Below, one piece after another: positions 1 to 11,735 of a stretch of 64,000 bases of DNA. This DNA is from Paramecium octaurelia. Taxonomy: Eukaryota; Ciliophora; Oligohymenophorea; Peniculida; Parameciidae. The notes under the pieces are model-generated. The model was not told the origin of the DNA. It ran no database searches and saw only the letters and a program-made list of their open reading frames with translations. Position 1 is the first letter of the stretch. The number at the start of each line of letters is the position of its first letter. Position numbers and translations under genes: made by a program. The stretch spans positions 114,574-178,573 of the forward strand of contig CAJJDP010000090.1 in the NCBI GenBank assembly GCA_905182995.1, given 5' to 3'.

Positions 1-433
1 ATAAAAATAATAATAATAATAATAATAATAATAATCTAGCCTTTAAGGATAAATCTGTAATTTTATATTGCCTCGGAGTATTTTGAGTATATATATAATA
101 AGCAAAGTGATTGTCTTTAAAAAAAGAAAAATACAAAAGGCTTTCTATATTTTTCAGCAACTGCATATCATTAATAATTGAATTTAAAATAAAGACAAAA
201 TCTTAGTTTTTATTGATTTTCAAAAAAAGTTCAGATAATAGGTAACAAGGAATAAGTCGATTAATCTCTTATTTTTATATTTTAAGAATCCTTTGAATTA
301 ATCAAAATAATCAAAGTTAACTGGATTTGAACAGATAAATTTAATTATTTAAATTGTGAAAGATTATTATGGCCAGTCAATCTTAATGAGTTAAATCTCA
401 AATTATATGAAAAATTTTGATCCTCAAAACTGA
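1..433 (+). CDS. Possible 3' end of a polyQ-containing gene (partial)
   Basis: No family recognised. In the frame ending at the TGA at 431-433 the stretch from about 190 reads as plausible protein (ends KNFDPQN) with several TAA/TAG glutamines. In the same frame the (TAA)n run at 8-34 would be polyglutamine. A TGA near 180 interrupts the frame and I could not find a clean short intron that removes it, so the upstream link is unproven. No in-frame start ATG is visible and the gene would begin before the window. It would converge with the next gene, leaving about 50 bp between stops, a spacing common here. Confidence 0.28.
8..34. repeat. (TAA)n microsatellite
   Basis: Nine uninterrupted TAA triplets. 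In one plus frame this is a glutamine run under the ciliate code, so it may be coding. Confidence 0.8.
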
Positions 434-485
434 AGATCTAATTATTAGAAGAATATTTTGTAAATATAAACTAAATATGCAATTA

Positions 486-3400
486 TCATTTGGTAACTGA
501 TATAGAGTTTATATTAACTTGCTTTGACATTCTTAGATTATTCATCAATTCTAGTAAATTCAATCTTAAAGGTGTCTCAAGGCATTCCATTTCTGTTTTT
601 GCGTGTAATCTTTCATCATCGAAATTTGGTTTATTAAAGAATGTAACCTAAACTCCTTCTGGGACTTTGATAGATTTAACTTTAAAATTTTTCATATCGT
701 TTGGAATCACAGGATGGGCACCACATAATTTTAATTCATCTCCAGTATAGTGGCATTCTGAGTATAAAATTACACAAGGCTCCTATCGAAATTTATATTT
801 ATTTTTACTTCCACCTCATTATCAGGATTCTTTTTCTATTTGTCAGTATCGTCCTTTCCATCCTTTGTATCATGTTCTTCAGACTTTACTTCTCCCTCAG
901 TTGTGCCATGTTCCTCAGTTGTACCATGTTCTTCAGACTTTACCTCTCCCTCGGTTGTACCATGCTCTTCATGGTTTCCTTCTCCCTCAGTTGTACCATG
1001 CTCATCATGGTTTCCTTCTCCCTCAGTTGTACCATGCTCATCATGGTTTCCTTCTCCCTCAGTTGTACCATGCTCTTCATGGTTTCCTTCTCCCTCAGTT
1101 GTACCATGCTCATCATGGTTTCCTTCTCCCTCAGTTGTACCATGCTCATCATGATTTCCTTCTCCCTCAGTTGTACCATGCTCATCATGGTTTCCTTCTC
1201 CCTCAGTTGTACCATGCTCATCATGATTTCCTTCTCCCTCAGTTGTACCATGCTCATCATGGTTTCCTTCTCCCTCAGTTGTACCATGCTCATCATGGTT
1301 TCCTTCTCCCTCAGTTGTACCATGCTCATCATGGTTTCCTTCTCCCTCAGTTGTACCATGCTCATCATGGTTTCCTTCTCCCTCAGTTGTACCATGCTCA
1401 TCATGGTTTCCTTCTCCCTCAGTTGTACCATGCTCATCATGGTTTCCTTCTCCCTCAGTTGTACCATGCTCATCATGGTTTCCTTCTCCCTCAGTTGTAC
1501 CATGCTCATCATGGTTTCCTTCTCCCTCAGTTGTACCATGCTCATCATGGTTTCCTTCTCCCTCAGTTGTACCATGCTCATCATGGTTTCCTTCTCCCTC
1601 AGTTGTACCATGCTCATCATGGTTTCCTTCTCCCTCAGTTGTACCATGCTCATCATGGTTTCCTTCTCCCTCAGTTGTACCATGCTCATCATGGTTTCCT
1701 TCTCCCTCAGTTGTACCATGCTCATCATGGTTTCCTTCTCCCTCAGTTGTACCATGCTCATCATGGTTTCCTTCTCCCTCAGTTGTACCATGCTCATCAT
1801 GGTTTCCTTCTCCCTCAGTTGTACCATGCTCATCATGGTTTCCTTCTCCCTCAGTTGTACCATGCTCATCATGGTTTCCTTCTCCCTCAGTTGTACCATG
1901 CTCATCATGGTTTCCTTCTCCCTCAGTTGTACCATGCTCATCATGGTTTCCTTCTCCCTCAGTTGTACCATGCTCATCATGGTTTCCTTCTCCCTCAGTT
2001 GTACCATGCTCATCATGGTTTCCTTCTCCCTCAGTTGTACCATGCTCATCATGGTTTCCTTCTCCCTCAGTTGTACCATGCTCTTCATGTTTTCCTTCTC
2101 CCTCAGTGGTGCCATGCTCTTCAGTTGTGCCATGCTCTTCAGTTGTGCCATGTTCCTCAGTTGTGCCATGATCTTCGTGTTTTCCTTCTCCTTCGGTTGT
2201 GCCATGCTCTTCATTTGTGCTATGATCTTCATGTTTTCCTTCCCCATCAGTTGCGTCATGGTCTTCATGTTATCCATCTCCTTCATTTGTACCATGTTCC
2301 TCAGTTGTGCCATGATCTTCATGTTTTCCTTCTCCTTCGGTTGTACCATGTTCCTCAGTTGTACCATGATCTTCATGTTTACCTTCTCCCTCAGTTGTGC
2401 CATGCTCTTCAGTTGTACCATGATCTTCATGTTTTCCTTCTCCCTAAGTTGTACCATGCTCATCATGGTTTCCTTCTCCCTCAGTTGTACCATGCTCATC
2501 ATGATTTCCTTCTCCTTCATTTGTACCATGTTCCTCAGACTTTCCTTCTCCCTCAGTTGTACCATCGCCACCATTATTTCCTTCACCTTCTCCTTCTTCT
2601 TCTTGTATTGTTTCTTTAATGTTGACTTATTTTGCCTAAAATACTCTGTCTGGTTTAGATTCCAGATTTGCATTCAAATCCCTCTTGTTTTTAACTGTAT
2701 CTAACTCCTCTCCAGCACAATTTTAATAGTCTTCAGAAGGAGGTTCAGGTTCGCTTTTTTCATCTTCTTCTTGATTCTTTTTTGGAGGGAGGCTGGATTT
2801 ACCACCAACTTTTGTAGTCCTTTGTGGAACTATCTCTACCTCTTCTTCTTCGCTTTCTTCTACTACTTCAACTGTTTCATCTGAATCGACATTATTGGTT
2901 TAGATTTTGACATTCTTATGATCCTCTTGAGATTGCAATTATTATGTTGGATCAACATCTACTTTATTTTTGACTGTATCATCTTCTTCTCCTCCAGGGC
3001 AATCTTCTTCAGGTACTTCTTAATCATGTGCTTCTTCTTCTTATTTATCGCCTTTCTCCTCACCATTTGTTTCACCTTCTTCACCATTTGTATCACCTTC
3101 TTCACCCTCCTTTTTTGCTTTTTCTACTTTTTCCACTTCATTTGGATCAGATTCTTCTCCTTCATTATCTTTGTCAACTGGTTACTCATCTACTTTAATT
3201 TCTGTTTCTTTATCAAGATCAATTACATTTTTGACAATGTAATTAAATAACTTTTCAATGTCAGTCACCTCTGAATTTTAACTGTAAAGAACATAAAAAA
3301 GTGATTAGCCTTCAGATAAATTAGAAATTTATATAATTGACTTTCCATGTTCTTCATAGGATGAAATAATTTCATTCTTTTTTTCAACAATTAATAACCT

Positions 3401-3873
3401 ATTCAAAATTCCTTCATTATTTTAATTGATTAAACTGACGCCTTAATAGTTATCTTAAGCAAACATATCGATTCTTTAAGCATCCTCATTACCTTTACTC
3501 ATTTAGATTTTTATCCATTCCTTATCCTTAATCTGAGTTCCTAAAAAAACCATATTTTAGGTTGTTTCTGTAAAATATTCGGATTCAGGACCGAATGCAC
3601 TTGTTTTCTTGACTTGTCCATCTGTTAATTCTATATGTTATTTATGGTTTGTAGAAAATATCCAATTTTGATAGCTAGTTTTAGGATTAAGATTTACTTT
3701 TTGGCTTAATCATTCCTTTAGATGCCCAATAACATATCGCTTGACATATCGGTTTCTTAAATATACTTCTCTAGAGATTGAATGTTCTTTTAGATCCAAT
3801 CATGAATTTTCGTGACATCTTTTGCAAAAATGCCTAGGGTTGACAATATCAACAATAGAACTGCAATTTTCAT
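486..3873 (-). CDS. Secreted acidic repeat protein with C-terminal beta/gamma-crystallin-like domain
   Basis: About 1112 residues. It opens with a signal peptide (MKIAVLLLILSTLGIFA), a moderately conserved globular part to about residue 240, then Glu-rich linkers. A long array of 12-residue repeats follows (consensus EGEGNHDEHGTT). The C-terminal ~100 residues contain Cys/Tyr/Gly strands such as CVILYSECHYTGDELKLCG and VTFFNKPNF that resemble a beta/gamma-crystallin fold. Two introns: 3675-3697 and 783-808; the second is needed to enter the crystallin frame. The alternative minus frame over the repeat (EKETMMSMVQLR) lacks the signal peptide and the crystallin tail, so I rejected it. In Tetrahymena, crystallin-tailed secreted proteins (Grt1, Igr1) are dense-core granule cargo, so trichocyst or granule content is my inference. 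Stop TGA at 486. Confidence 0.78.
945..2110 (-). repeat. 36-bp tandem array, about 30 near-identical units
   Basis: Each unit is exactly 36 bp (12 codons), and neighbours differ by zero to two bases across more than 1 kb. Diverged units continue on both sides (about 860-945 and 2110-2580). It lies wholly inside the coding sequence and preserves frame. There are no spacers, so it is not CRISPR-like. The near-identity implies recent expansion or homogenisation by unequal exchange. Confidence 0.95.
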
Positions 3874-4161
3874 AATAATTAAAATAAATTATTAAAAACG
3901 AATATAAAGTAAAATCATTTTTAATAAAAGAGAATTAAATAAAGAATAATGTATAAAAATTAATATATCTGATTAAAAGATTGAAATCATGGAATTATTG
4001 TCTAGGTAAAAAATTTCGAAATTCAATATTCATTGAAAATGGGAAAATAATTACAAATCTGATGAATTGTAAATGTAATAATTACATGATAAATTCAACA
4101 TGAAAATGTGCTTATTATTAGTTTGTTTTTATTATAATGTACTATTGATATTTTATGATCA

Positions 4162-4663
4162 TCATTTTCCAACAAAACCCTTAAGATATGTTTCCTTTTA
4201 AGCTCTTATGACTTCTCTCTTGTCTGTTTTTCTTGACATATAAATCTTTGTTTTTTCTGATCCTCTGGTCTTCTTTAACTTAGATTTGACTTCCTTCCAA
4301 CCCTTTCTGCTTCCATCTCTTTTTGGGATGATTCCTCTTCTTCTCAATCTGAATTTTGGCTCGAATTTAAGTAAATACCTGAATAATTAAATTATTGCAC
4401 ATACTATTAGGTGTCATAAATGAGAGCGAAACCAGTAGTTCTGTTACCTCCGAATGATGTTCTGAGACCATAGACAACAACATTTCTCTCATCAGCTTTA
4501 TACTTGCTAGCCAATTCCTTGACAACAGATTCTTATGATGGGGTTGGCTTATTTGGATGGAGTAATTCAACACTCTTTATACTTTAACAAATTAGCATAC
4601 CAATTATCTTCTGTTCAAGATTTTATTCAATAATACTTTTCTTGTTTTCACGATGAATGTCAT
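4162..4663 (-). CDS. RPS24: 40S ribosomal protein eS24
   Basis: 149 residues after removing two 26-nt introns (4575-4600 and 4379-4404). The N-terminus [20 protein letters not shown] is followed by [31 protein letters not shown] and the basic [12 protein letters not shown] segment, the standard order of eS24. The protein belongs to the small ribosomal subunit. The first intron falls between the basic start and the LLHPNK motif. Without splicing, both junctions break frame. Start and length agree with the family (about 130-150). Stop TGA. Confidence 0.95.
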
Positions 4664-5072
4664 ATGAACTTTATTTTAATTCAAAATAAATTAAATCTTT
4701 TTCTTTATTTAATGAAAAGAATATGTATATAATTTATTCTTCAACGCATTCAAAATAAAAAAACTAATAAAAAATCAAGAATGAAACTAGTCAGCCCTTT
4801 ATCTATGATAGGGATAGAACAGAAAACGGATCCTTTAATTGCTTATTTTTATCTAAATAAAATTTATAAAACTGCTACTTAAACTGTTTATAATTTCTTA
4901 ATCATACTTTGTTATTTATGTAACATTCAAATTGGGTTTATCAGATTGAATAAAACTATGGTTGTTTGATTATATCATCAGACCTTATTTTTACATTTTA
5001 AATGCAGGTGCCATAAATCTTACTTAATTCAAAAATTGGTTTCATGTTATGAAATAATATAAATAACTAAAA
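4664..5072. other. Intergenic, AT-rich
   Basis: No ORF, RNA gene or repeat that I can support. It would hold the upstream region of eS24. Confidence 0.6.
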
Positions 5073-5326
5073 ATGGGAAGCTAGCCAAATAAAAACATGA
5101 AAAATTAGAAAGAAATTGACTTAAAACCTTATGTAAATAATCAAACTAGACCAAGATCTATACCAATTTGCCCATATAATCCATATTGTATAATAATAAA
5201 CTAGTTTTTTATTAAGCTTCTCTTACATAATATAATGTTACAATAAACAATGTGCTATTTTAAGTAGTAAATCCTCCAGAAGACAATGATAGCATTACTA
5301 TGGCTGAAAATTTTGATGAAGTCTGA
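5073..5326 (+). CDS. Small hypothetical protein
   Basis: Not recognised. An ATG-to-TGA model of 76 residues with one 23-nt intron (5134-5156) that starts GTAAAT and ends CAAG. The protein starts MGSQPNKNMKNQKEIDLKPY and ends acidic (NPPEDNDSITMAENFDEV), with TAA/TAG glutamines throughout. MGS at the start could be an N-myristoylation signal. It converges with the histidine kinase gene, with 179 bp between stops. The short length and the single supporting intron keep confidence low. Confidence 0.4.
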
Positions 5327-5505
5327 AAAAATCAATGTATATTTTAAATATATTATTTTTGACAGAAAATATCGTCCTATTTTTCCAATTAATTTAAAAC
5401 TTGAATTAGTTATTAATTAATATCAACAAAATCATAACCAAATATGGTGGACCTATTCTAAATTATTTATATTTTAGTATACGAAGTAAATAAATAATAC
5501 ATGGA

Positions 5506-8226
5506 TCAATTAAATATTTTTAGCAAAACTTATTTTAGCTAGTTTATATTTAAGGGTTTTGTCAAAACATCTCTCATTCCAACCTCTAAACATCTATTGA
5601 TGTCCTCTGCTGAATTAAATGCAGTCAATCCGATAATTGGTATATCTGGGATTATTTTGTCTCTTATGAGATCCATGAGATGTTTCGTGGTTGTCCACCC
5701 ATCCATAATAGGCATTTAACAATCCATTAAAATAAAACGAAATAAGCTGCAGGATTCAGAACATTTTTCAGTACTTTATATCAATTCGATGGCTTAATGT
5801 CCATTATATGCCTAAATAATTAATTTAATTACAATCAATAATCTAAAACCCATCTGACCAATGATGACTTATAAAGCTTTTTGATTAAAGAGATCATCAT
5901 CTACAGACAATATTCTTGCACATTAACAAGGAAATTTTAAATTCTCAAACTTCTCTTCCATTTCTATTTCTTATTCTTCTCTCTAAATCAGTCTTGAAAT
6001 TAATGTATTCGGTCTTTTGCTTGATGATCTATCCATCTCTGAAATGCTAAAAGAAGATTTTTTTCTTCTTTTAATAGATTTTTCTTTTATATCTTGATTA
6101 TTGATAAAAATAGAGAACGATTTCCCGGTATTATTCAATTTTAGTAAATTTTCTTAAAGGTTTCCTTTCTATGTATCTTCTTCATGCATCATATCAGTTT
6201 CTTGTAATACATATTAATTTAACAACCCAGTCGATTATTATGGTCGAAAATAATTTGCTATTGATGAGTGATGTCTAATAGGTATTTATTGAAGTCGTCT
6301 CTTAAACAGTAGATCGTCACATTTAGGATTATTAATAATTAATATTCCCTAAATTCCCATACAAAGATCAGGCACTGTATATGCAGTTCTTATTGTTTAC
6401 TTTTTCATAGTTGTGCTCCCTACTATTTGAGTATTTGAAGATTAAGTTGTTTTAATTTTAAAGGTAATTTATGTTCCGTCACCTAATCCATTCGAATTTA
6501 TTCTCAATTAAGTTTTGTTTAATGGGGCTAATTTGAATAAGTTCATTTAACTTACAAGTAATCCTAGCCCTTACCATTCATCATGACATGAAAAATCTCT
6601 GTTTAGATTGAAGGACTTTAAGAATTCTTGGATTTTTTGTAATTAATCATTTTCAATACCTACTCCTTAATCTTTAACACAAAATGTCAGAGTAGTATCG
6701 TAGCAAGAGATTTCTAAAGTAATCAAACCCCTCTCTGAAAATTTGATTGAATTCGAGATTAAATTTACCAAAATTTACATTATCCTATCAAAATCTGAAT
6801 ATATTAAAGGGGGTACTTAATTTTTCACATTAATGTGTAAACCAAGACATTTCATTTAAAGAATTGGTCTAAAAATGTCATTTACTTCTTAGACAATATC
6901 TTCAAAATTAAATTCTTCAAATTTATACTTAATGATATGTGAATGAAATTAAGTAAAATCTATAATATCCCTAATTAAATATGCTTATAATTTTAATGCA
7001 TTTGACGCAGGATAAATAAAATTATATTTGTGATCTTCATTGATACTAGAATCATTCAGAAGGCCGTCAAGAAATAATTTGGCACTGTTCAAAGGGGTTC
7101 TTAATTCATGAGAAAAGGAATCAATAATTCTTACTTAAAATTTTTCCCTTGTCTCTAATTTTTATAAATAACTTTGCAATGAAATGTCATCCATAATAAT
7201 CAAATATTCAAGGTCATTCTAACCACAAAATATTTTACATTAGATGCTTCTTGCATAATCCTCTTCATGAAAGGCAGGTTACTTAGATTTTGACAATTAA
7301 GCCAAAAGCTCTATATTGTTCTCCTTTGAATAAAATTAATCGAGATTGCCACTTTATAATTCTTACAATATTTCATTTAGAGTATTTGGTAACTTGGAAA
7401 TACTAGGCATTTTATTGCAACTAAAAAATTGTGGAATACTATTGTGAAGATTTGGAGATTGTTTTGGCACTTTAATGCTAGTCTCTTTGACTTATTTCCT
7501 TTTTCTTTTTATTTGAAGTTTAAACTATAATTCATTCATCAAAAATTTTGTTATATCTTTAATGCCATCAAACATTTAGAGCAGAGATTGATTTTAAAAC
7601 ATTATTTGAAGGTTATCCTTTTTTACAATCATTATTCCTACTGGTATGTTTTATAATCTAATCAACCAGGAGTTGCTTATTGAGTCTTGTATTAAATTTA
7701 TTATTTCGGAATTTCGTTGTGTGGGTTTTGTCATTTATACTGGCAATTCGAATTCTTAATTTTATTACATAATTCCATCCTTTTTTAACTTATAAAGCGA
7801 GATAGTGCAATACATAGTGACTATATAGAGAATCGTATTTTCATTATGAATAGTGAATAGGATAAAAAATAAAATGTTGTAAACCAAATGTAACAGCAAG
7901 GATTTTGTGGCTGATTATTTTTTAACCATCTAAATTTCTTAAGCTTTTAGCAAAATATAAGCAGTTCTGGTTAAATCCTTATCTAAAAAACAACAATATG
8001 ATATATGGGCACTTAGTGTAACACTCATTAACCAGTCAAAATATATTGTGGGAATTAATTGTCTTTTTTGAATGATCATTAAGCTAATTATCAACATCAT
8101 CCCATTCACAAGAAGTAGTACAAGAGACGGTATTAAACTAATATCATATAAATATAAAAGCAGGCCAATAGTCACATTCATTGTGTTTTTTGAATAGAAC
8201 TAAATTAATCTCCAATTTAATTGCAT
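5506..8226 (-). CDS. Membrane hybrid histidine kinase with C-terminal receiver domain
   Basis: 899 residues. The N-terminal ~130 residues hold several hydrophobic segments (for example SLVLLLVNGMMLIISLMII). The dimerisation/phosphoacceptor box is SFSHELRTPLN, His near residue 373. It is followed by an N-box (QILVNLISNSIKFSERG), G1 (VKDQGVGI) and G2 (GLGL). A receiver domain closes the protein: SVDDD acid pocket, phosphoacceptor Asp near residue 828 in ILMDCQMPIMDGW, and a conserved Lys in TKPL. A His-to-Asp phosphorelay within one chain is expected. A 21-nt intron just before AYNGHQAIEL is likely; its length is a multiple of three with no TGA, so splicing rests on receiver alignment. Start: the in-frame ATG at 8226; a second ATG at 8181 is possible. 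Hybrid kinases are known in ciliates; the signal sensed here is unknown. Confidence 0.9.
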
Positions 8227-8650
8227 TATATTTATAATAGTTTTAATACATAATATTTATAATATTAACAAAATTAGTTTTCAAAGGCTTGGAGTAACTT
8301 TAATGGAAATAAAAAAAAATCTATTTTTCATAGCATCCATCTATCAATTAATTTGAGCTTATAAATTTCTTAGAAGACTGTAAAATATGTAATTTTTTTT
8401 ATATCGCTTAATTATTTATTATGTACTACTTCTAAAAACATAATTTGATTTTAACATTTAAGAAATTTGTGGTTTTTCATAATATAAGAAGATATGATTT
8501 TTGATGAATATGTGAATGAATTAATCTTGATATTATAATTGCTGCAAGAAAAATAAGTTAATTTATGGTATTATTATAATATTATATATTTGCTCATGAG
8601 AGCTACATATGTTAAGCCTCATTTCACCTGCCTGTCTTTCGAATTCATCT
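8227..8650. other. Intergenic, AT-rich
   Basis: Region upstream of the histidine kinase and downstream of the next gene. I see nothing in it beyond A/T runs. Confidence 0.6.
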
Positions 8651-9550
8651 TCAACACCTCTTTGTTATATTCATCCTTATTTTATCTGCCGCTTTTGCTG
8701 CTAATGGATGCTTATTATGTTTTAAATTAAGACGATGCAAACACAAATTTAAATGTAGCAAGCGTTCTTCTTCATTTAAGACTTAAGCAAGCTGCTGAAT
8801 AATCTAATCTGGAAGAAGCATGATTTTATAGGTTTCCTGAATATTGATATATAATTCTTTATCGTTAATATTTGGCATGAATTTTTCAATAAAATTTTAA
8901 GCTCTTTGTTAAGCTTATTTTAATACATCACTTTCTACCATAAGGTATGCTAGGATGACTTTTTAAACTTGACAAATTTATTTATTCTATTAAGTATTAG
9001 ATTATTAGTTAGAATTAAAATTCGAAGATGGTGATTGTTGTGATTGTTAATCCTATGAATGATTATTATTTATATTAATTCGATTATTAAGATTCTGTAT
9101 TTATTTTTTATTGCATTTATCTAATTTCTTTCCCTTCTTATTCAATTTACCTATGGATCCTTGTCCAAGCACGTTAATGGCAATGCCCTTGCCAGTTTAA
9201 GAATTATTATTGTTAATCCATTTTTATGGCTAAGCAATTCTTTAATTGGCAATCCCAGTTTTCATCGGAGCTACATATTATTAAGGCAAACTATTGAAAT
9301 TTGTAATATTTTCGAAGCTTTAAGGTGGTATATTGGACTAATTTTTTAAATAATATGTGCATACATCAACAGTGAAAATCGAAGACATTTCCATACAATC
9401 TAAATCAGAGAAGTCGCTATCCGAAAAATCCTAACTCCTCTCTTCATCAAAGAATGATGCATTTGAATGTATTTCTGTTGAATTGTCTGTGAACTCAAAT
9501 TATATGTTTAATTTTCTTTATTTCTAGATTGCTTTCTCAAATGTAGACAT
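8651..9550 (-). CDS. N/Q-rich hypothetical protein
   Basis: Not recognised. Reads from ATG at 9550 to TGA at 8651. The N-terminus is acidic and Ser/Asp-rich (SQDFSDSDFSDLDCMEM). The middle is Asn/Gln-rich, and the C-terminus is a more ordered helical part (KQAQQRAQNFIEKFMPNIND, LLPDQIIQQLAQVLNEEER, LCLHRLNLK). A 27-nt in-frame GT..AG intron is likely after FTVD, before SNIPPQSF; it contains no stop. Divergent from the cytidylyltransferase gene with 92 bp between start codons, so the two probably share a promoter region. Confidence 0.6.
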
Positions 9551-9642
9551 ACTAGTTTTGTTGATTATTTTTATTATTTATTCATTAATCAAGACATCTA
9601 TGTTATAATGCTAATGAAAGAATTAATTAAGAATTAAATTAA

Positions 9643-10993
9643 ATGGATTAAAATAACCTCCATACATTGTTTTTTATTGATCATATTCTCAAAAATGAGC
9701 AAGCACAAAAGATACAATAGCTTGCCAAAGAATACAGTGCAGAGAATGCTCACATCAGGGATATGGCTAAAGAACAGGCTGACCTATTTTTATCATAACT
9801 CCCAATTTCAAGTTATGGGGAAGAGAAAGTCAAAAGGCTATATTTTGATGGATGTTTCGATTTAATGCACTCTGGTCATTTCAACGCACTTCGCTAGGCC
9901 AAAGAGTTATGTGAAACTTTGGTTGTTGGAGTGATAAAATCTGATGCCATTGCCAAAGCAAAAGGACCTCCAATCATGACTGATGAGGAAAGATTGGCCT
10001 TGGCTAGTGCTTGCAAATGGGTTGATGAAGTAGTTATCCAGGAAACCTACGATCCAACAATAGAATAGATAGATAGACATTCTTGTTCCCATGTTGCTCA
10101 CGGCGATGATTTAGTCTAAACTGCTGATGGAAAGGATGCTTATTAGCCATTTAAAGATGCAAAAAGAATGAAGTAATTTTTTTTGTCATTCCATATTTTT
10201 TTAGAATCTTTAAAAGAACAGAAGGAATCAGTACAACTGACATAGTGGGAAGAATGCTATTGATGACCAAAGAAGGGATGTGGGAAGAGAAGGTAATTCT
10301 TATTTAAATATTTTCAGAAAGTATTTTAACAGTAAACCATTGTCGAAGCATCCAACATCAACTCTTTGGAAATAGATCAAGCATCCATTGAATAAACCTT
10401 AAATAATAAGATTTTGAACACAACCAGAAGAATCATGTAGTTTAGCAACAACAAGAAACCTAAATCCGGTGACAAAATCGTTTATATCGATGGGTCCTTT
10501 GACATTCTACATTAAGGTCATGTGGATGTTCTAAGATAAGCCAAGGAAATGGGAGATTTTTTGTATGTTGGAGTTTATGATAATGAGGTATTTAAAAAAA
10601 TTCCTAAATTCCTAGACTATTAATAAAGTAAAAGGAAAAAATTATCCAATTTTAAATTTGTAAGAAAGAGTTTTAAATTTGTTGGCTATTAAATATGTCG
10701 ATGAAGTCATTATGGGAGTTCCATATAAAGTGAATGAACAGTTAATCAAAAATTTCAAAATTGATTTGGTCGTTGAAGGCAGTTGCTCTTCAAAAACCAG
10801 CGAAGATCCTTATGAATTGCCTATCAAATTGGGAATCTATTAGTAAATCCAAGCTGTACACAAACAGACTACTGATGAGCTCATTGAAAGAATCGTTGGA
10901 AATAGATTACGATTTTTGGAGAAGTACAACTCCAGAAAAAAGAAAGAAATCAATTTCTTTGAAAATCATGATTACAAAGTGGAAGAAATATGA
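9643..10993 (+). CDS. PCYT2: Ethanolamine-phosphate cytidylyltransferase
   Basis: 421 residues. Makes CDP-ethanolamine from CTP and phosphoethanolamine, the committed step of the Kennedy pathway to phosphatidylethanolamine. Two tandem cytidylyltransferase folds are visible, each with an HxGH motif: YFDGCFDLMHSGH near residue 80 and YIDGSFDILHQGH in the second half. The first domain also carries FKRTEGISTTDIVGRML (the RTxGISTTD signature). The duplicated fold separates PCYT2 from choline-phosphate cytidylyltransferase, which has one. Three introns: 10173-10204, 10293-10317, 10588-10615. An N-terminal extension of about 70 residues precedes the first fold. Confidence 0.93.
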
Positions 10994-11060
10994 CATCAGC
11001 ATTTTATAAGCCACAATACAATATAAATATATGTCATAATATACTTTATAATATTCAATT

Positions 11061-11702
11061 TCAAACTTCTAAACGCTTTTCTGAAACGTAGATTCCGTCT
11101 AAAAATTATCTGATATCTTTGTTTTTAACTGCACAGGCTTAATGAATTAATGCGCATGTTAATGATACGTTATTAAGGTCATTTCCGGTGAGAGTTAAAA
11201 CATCTAATATGTAATTTATTCTGTTTACTCTTTTCTTCAGCTTCATTTCTAGTGATCACAACTCCTGGTAAACATTTGATTGTTCTAACTATTTTTTCTC
11301 CCAAGAAGTTCTTTATTTCAATTCCTGCTCCCTTTTCTAATAAATTGATGATGATTGGAAAGTGAGCATATGCTAAAACCATTTTAAATTTATATCCTGA
11401 AGTAACACCTCTAATCATATTCTTTACTTAAGCAGCAACTGAGTTCACTTAACATCTTTGCTTTCTGTATGATTACCACATTCTAATGTTAACTCTAGAT
11501 TTCTCCTTCTTTGTTTATTTGTTCAATTTCTTTTAAACTTAAATATCTAAGGAAGCATGTTTGAAATTTCTGTGCAAGATTCCTCTTGGTCCTGAAACCA
11601 TTAACTATAATCAGTACCTTTAACTTCAACTTTCTTTGAGTTTACCTTGATTTCGATCTTCTCAGGGATATCTACATGCTCTTCTGTAAGAATATATTTC
11701 AT
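11061..11702 (-). CDS. RPL9: 60S ribosomal protein uL6 (L9)
   Basis: 196 residues, the usual length for eukaryotic uL6. Starts [20 protein letters not shown], then KGPRGIL, the family signature [28 protein letters not shown], and a C-terminal [20 protein letters not shown]. Introns 11592-11617 (splitting the Gly codon of KGPRG) and 11204-11228. It is a component of the large ribosomal subunit near the sarcin-ricin region. The stop lies 68 bp from that of the convergent cytidylyltransferase. Confidence 0.96.
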
Positions 11703-11735
11703 ATCTTTTAATTAAAAAATTTAATAAATATATAT

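Noticed and set aside
945-2110. CRISPR-like array
   Set aside because: Direct tandem units with no unique spacers, in frame inside a eukaryotic coding sequence.
940-2673. Minus-strand repeat frame EKETMMSMVQLR and plus-strand frames SLSCTMLIMVSF / FLLPQLYHAHHG
   Set aside because: They are side effects of a 36-bp repeat with no TGA in several frames. Only the EGEGNHDEHGTT frame connects to the signal peptide and the crystallin tail.
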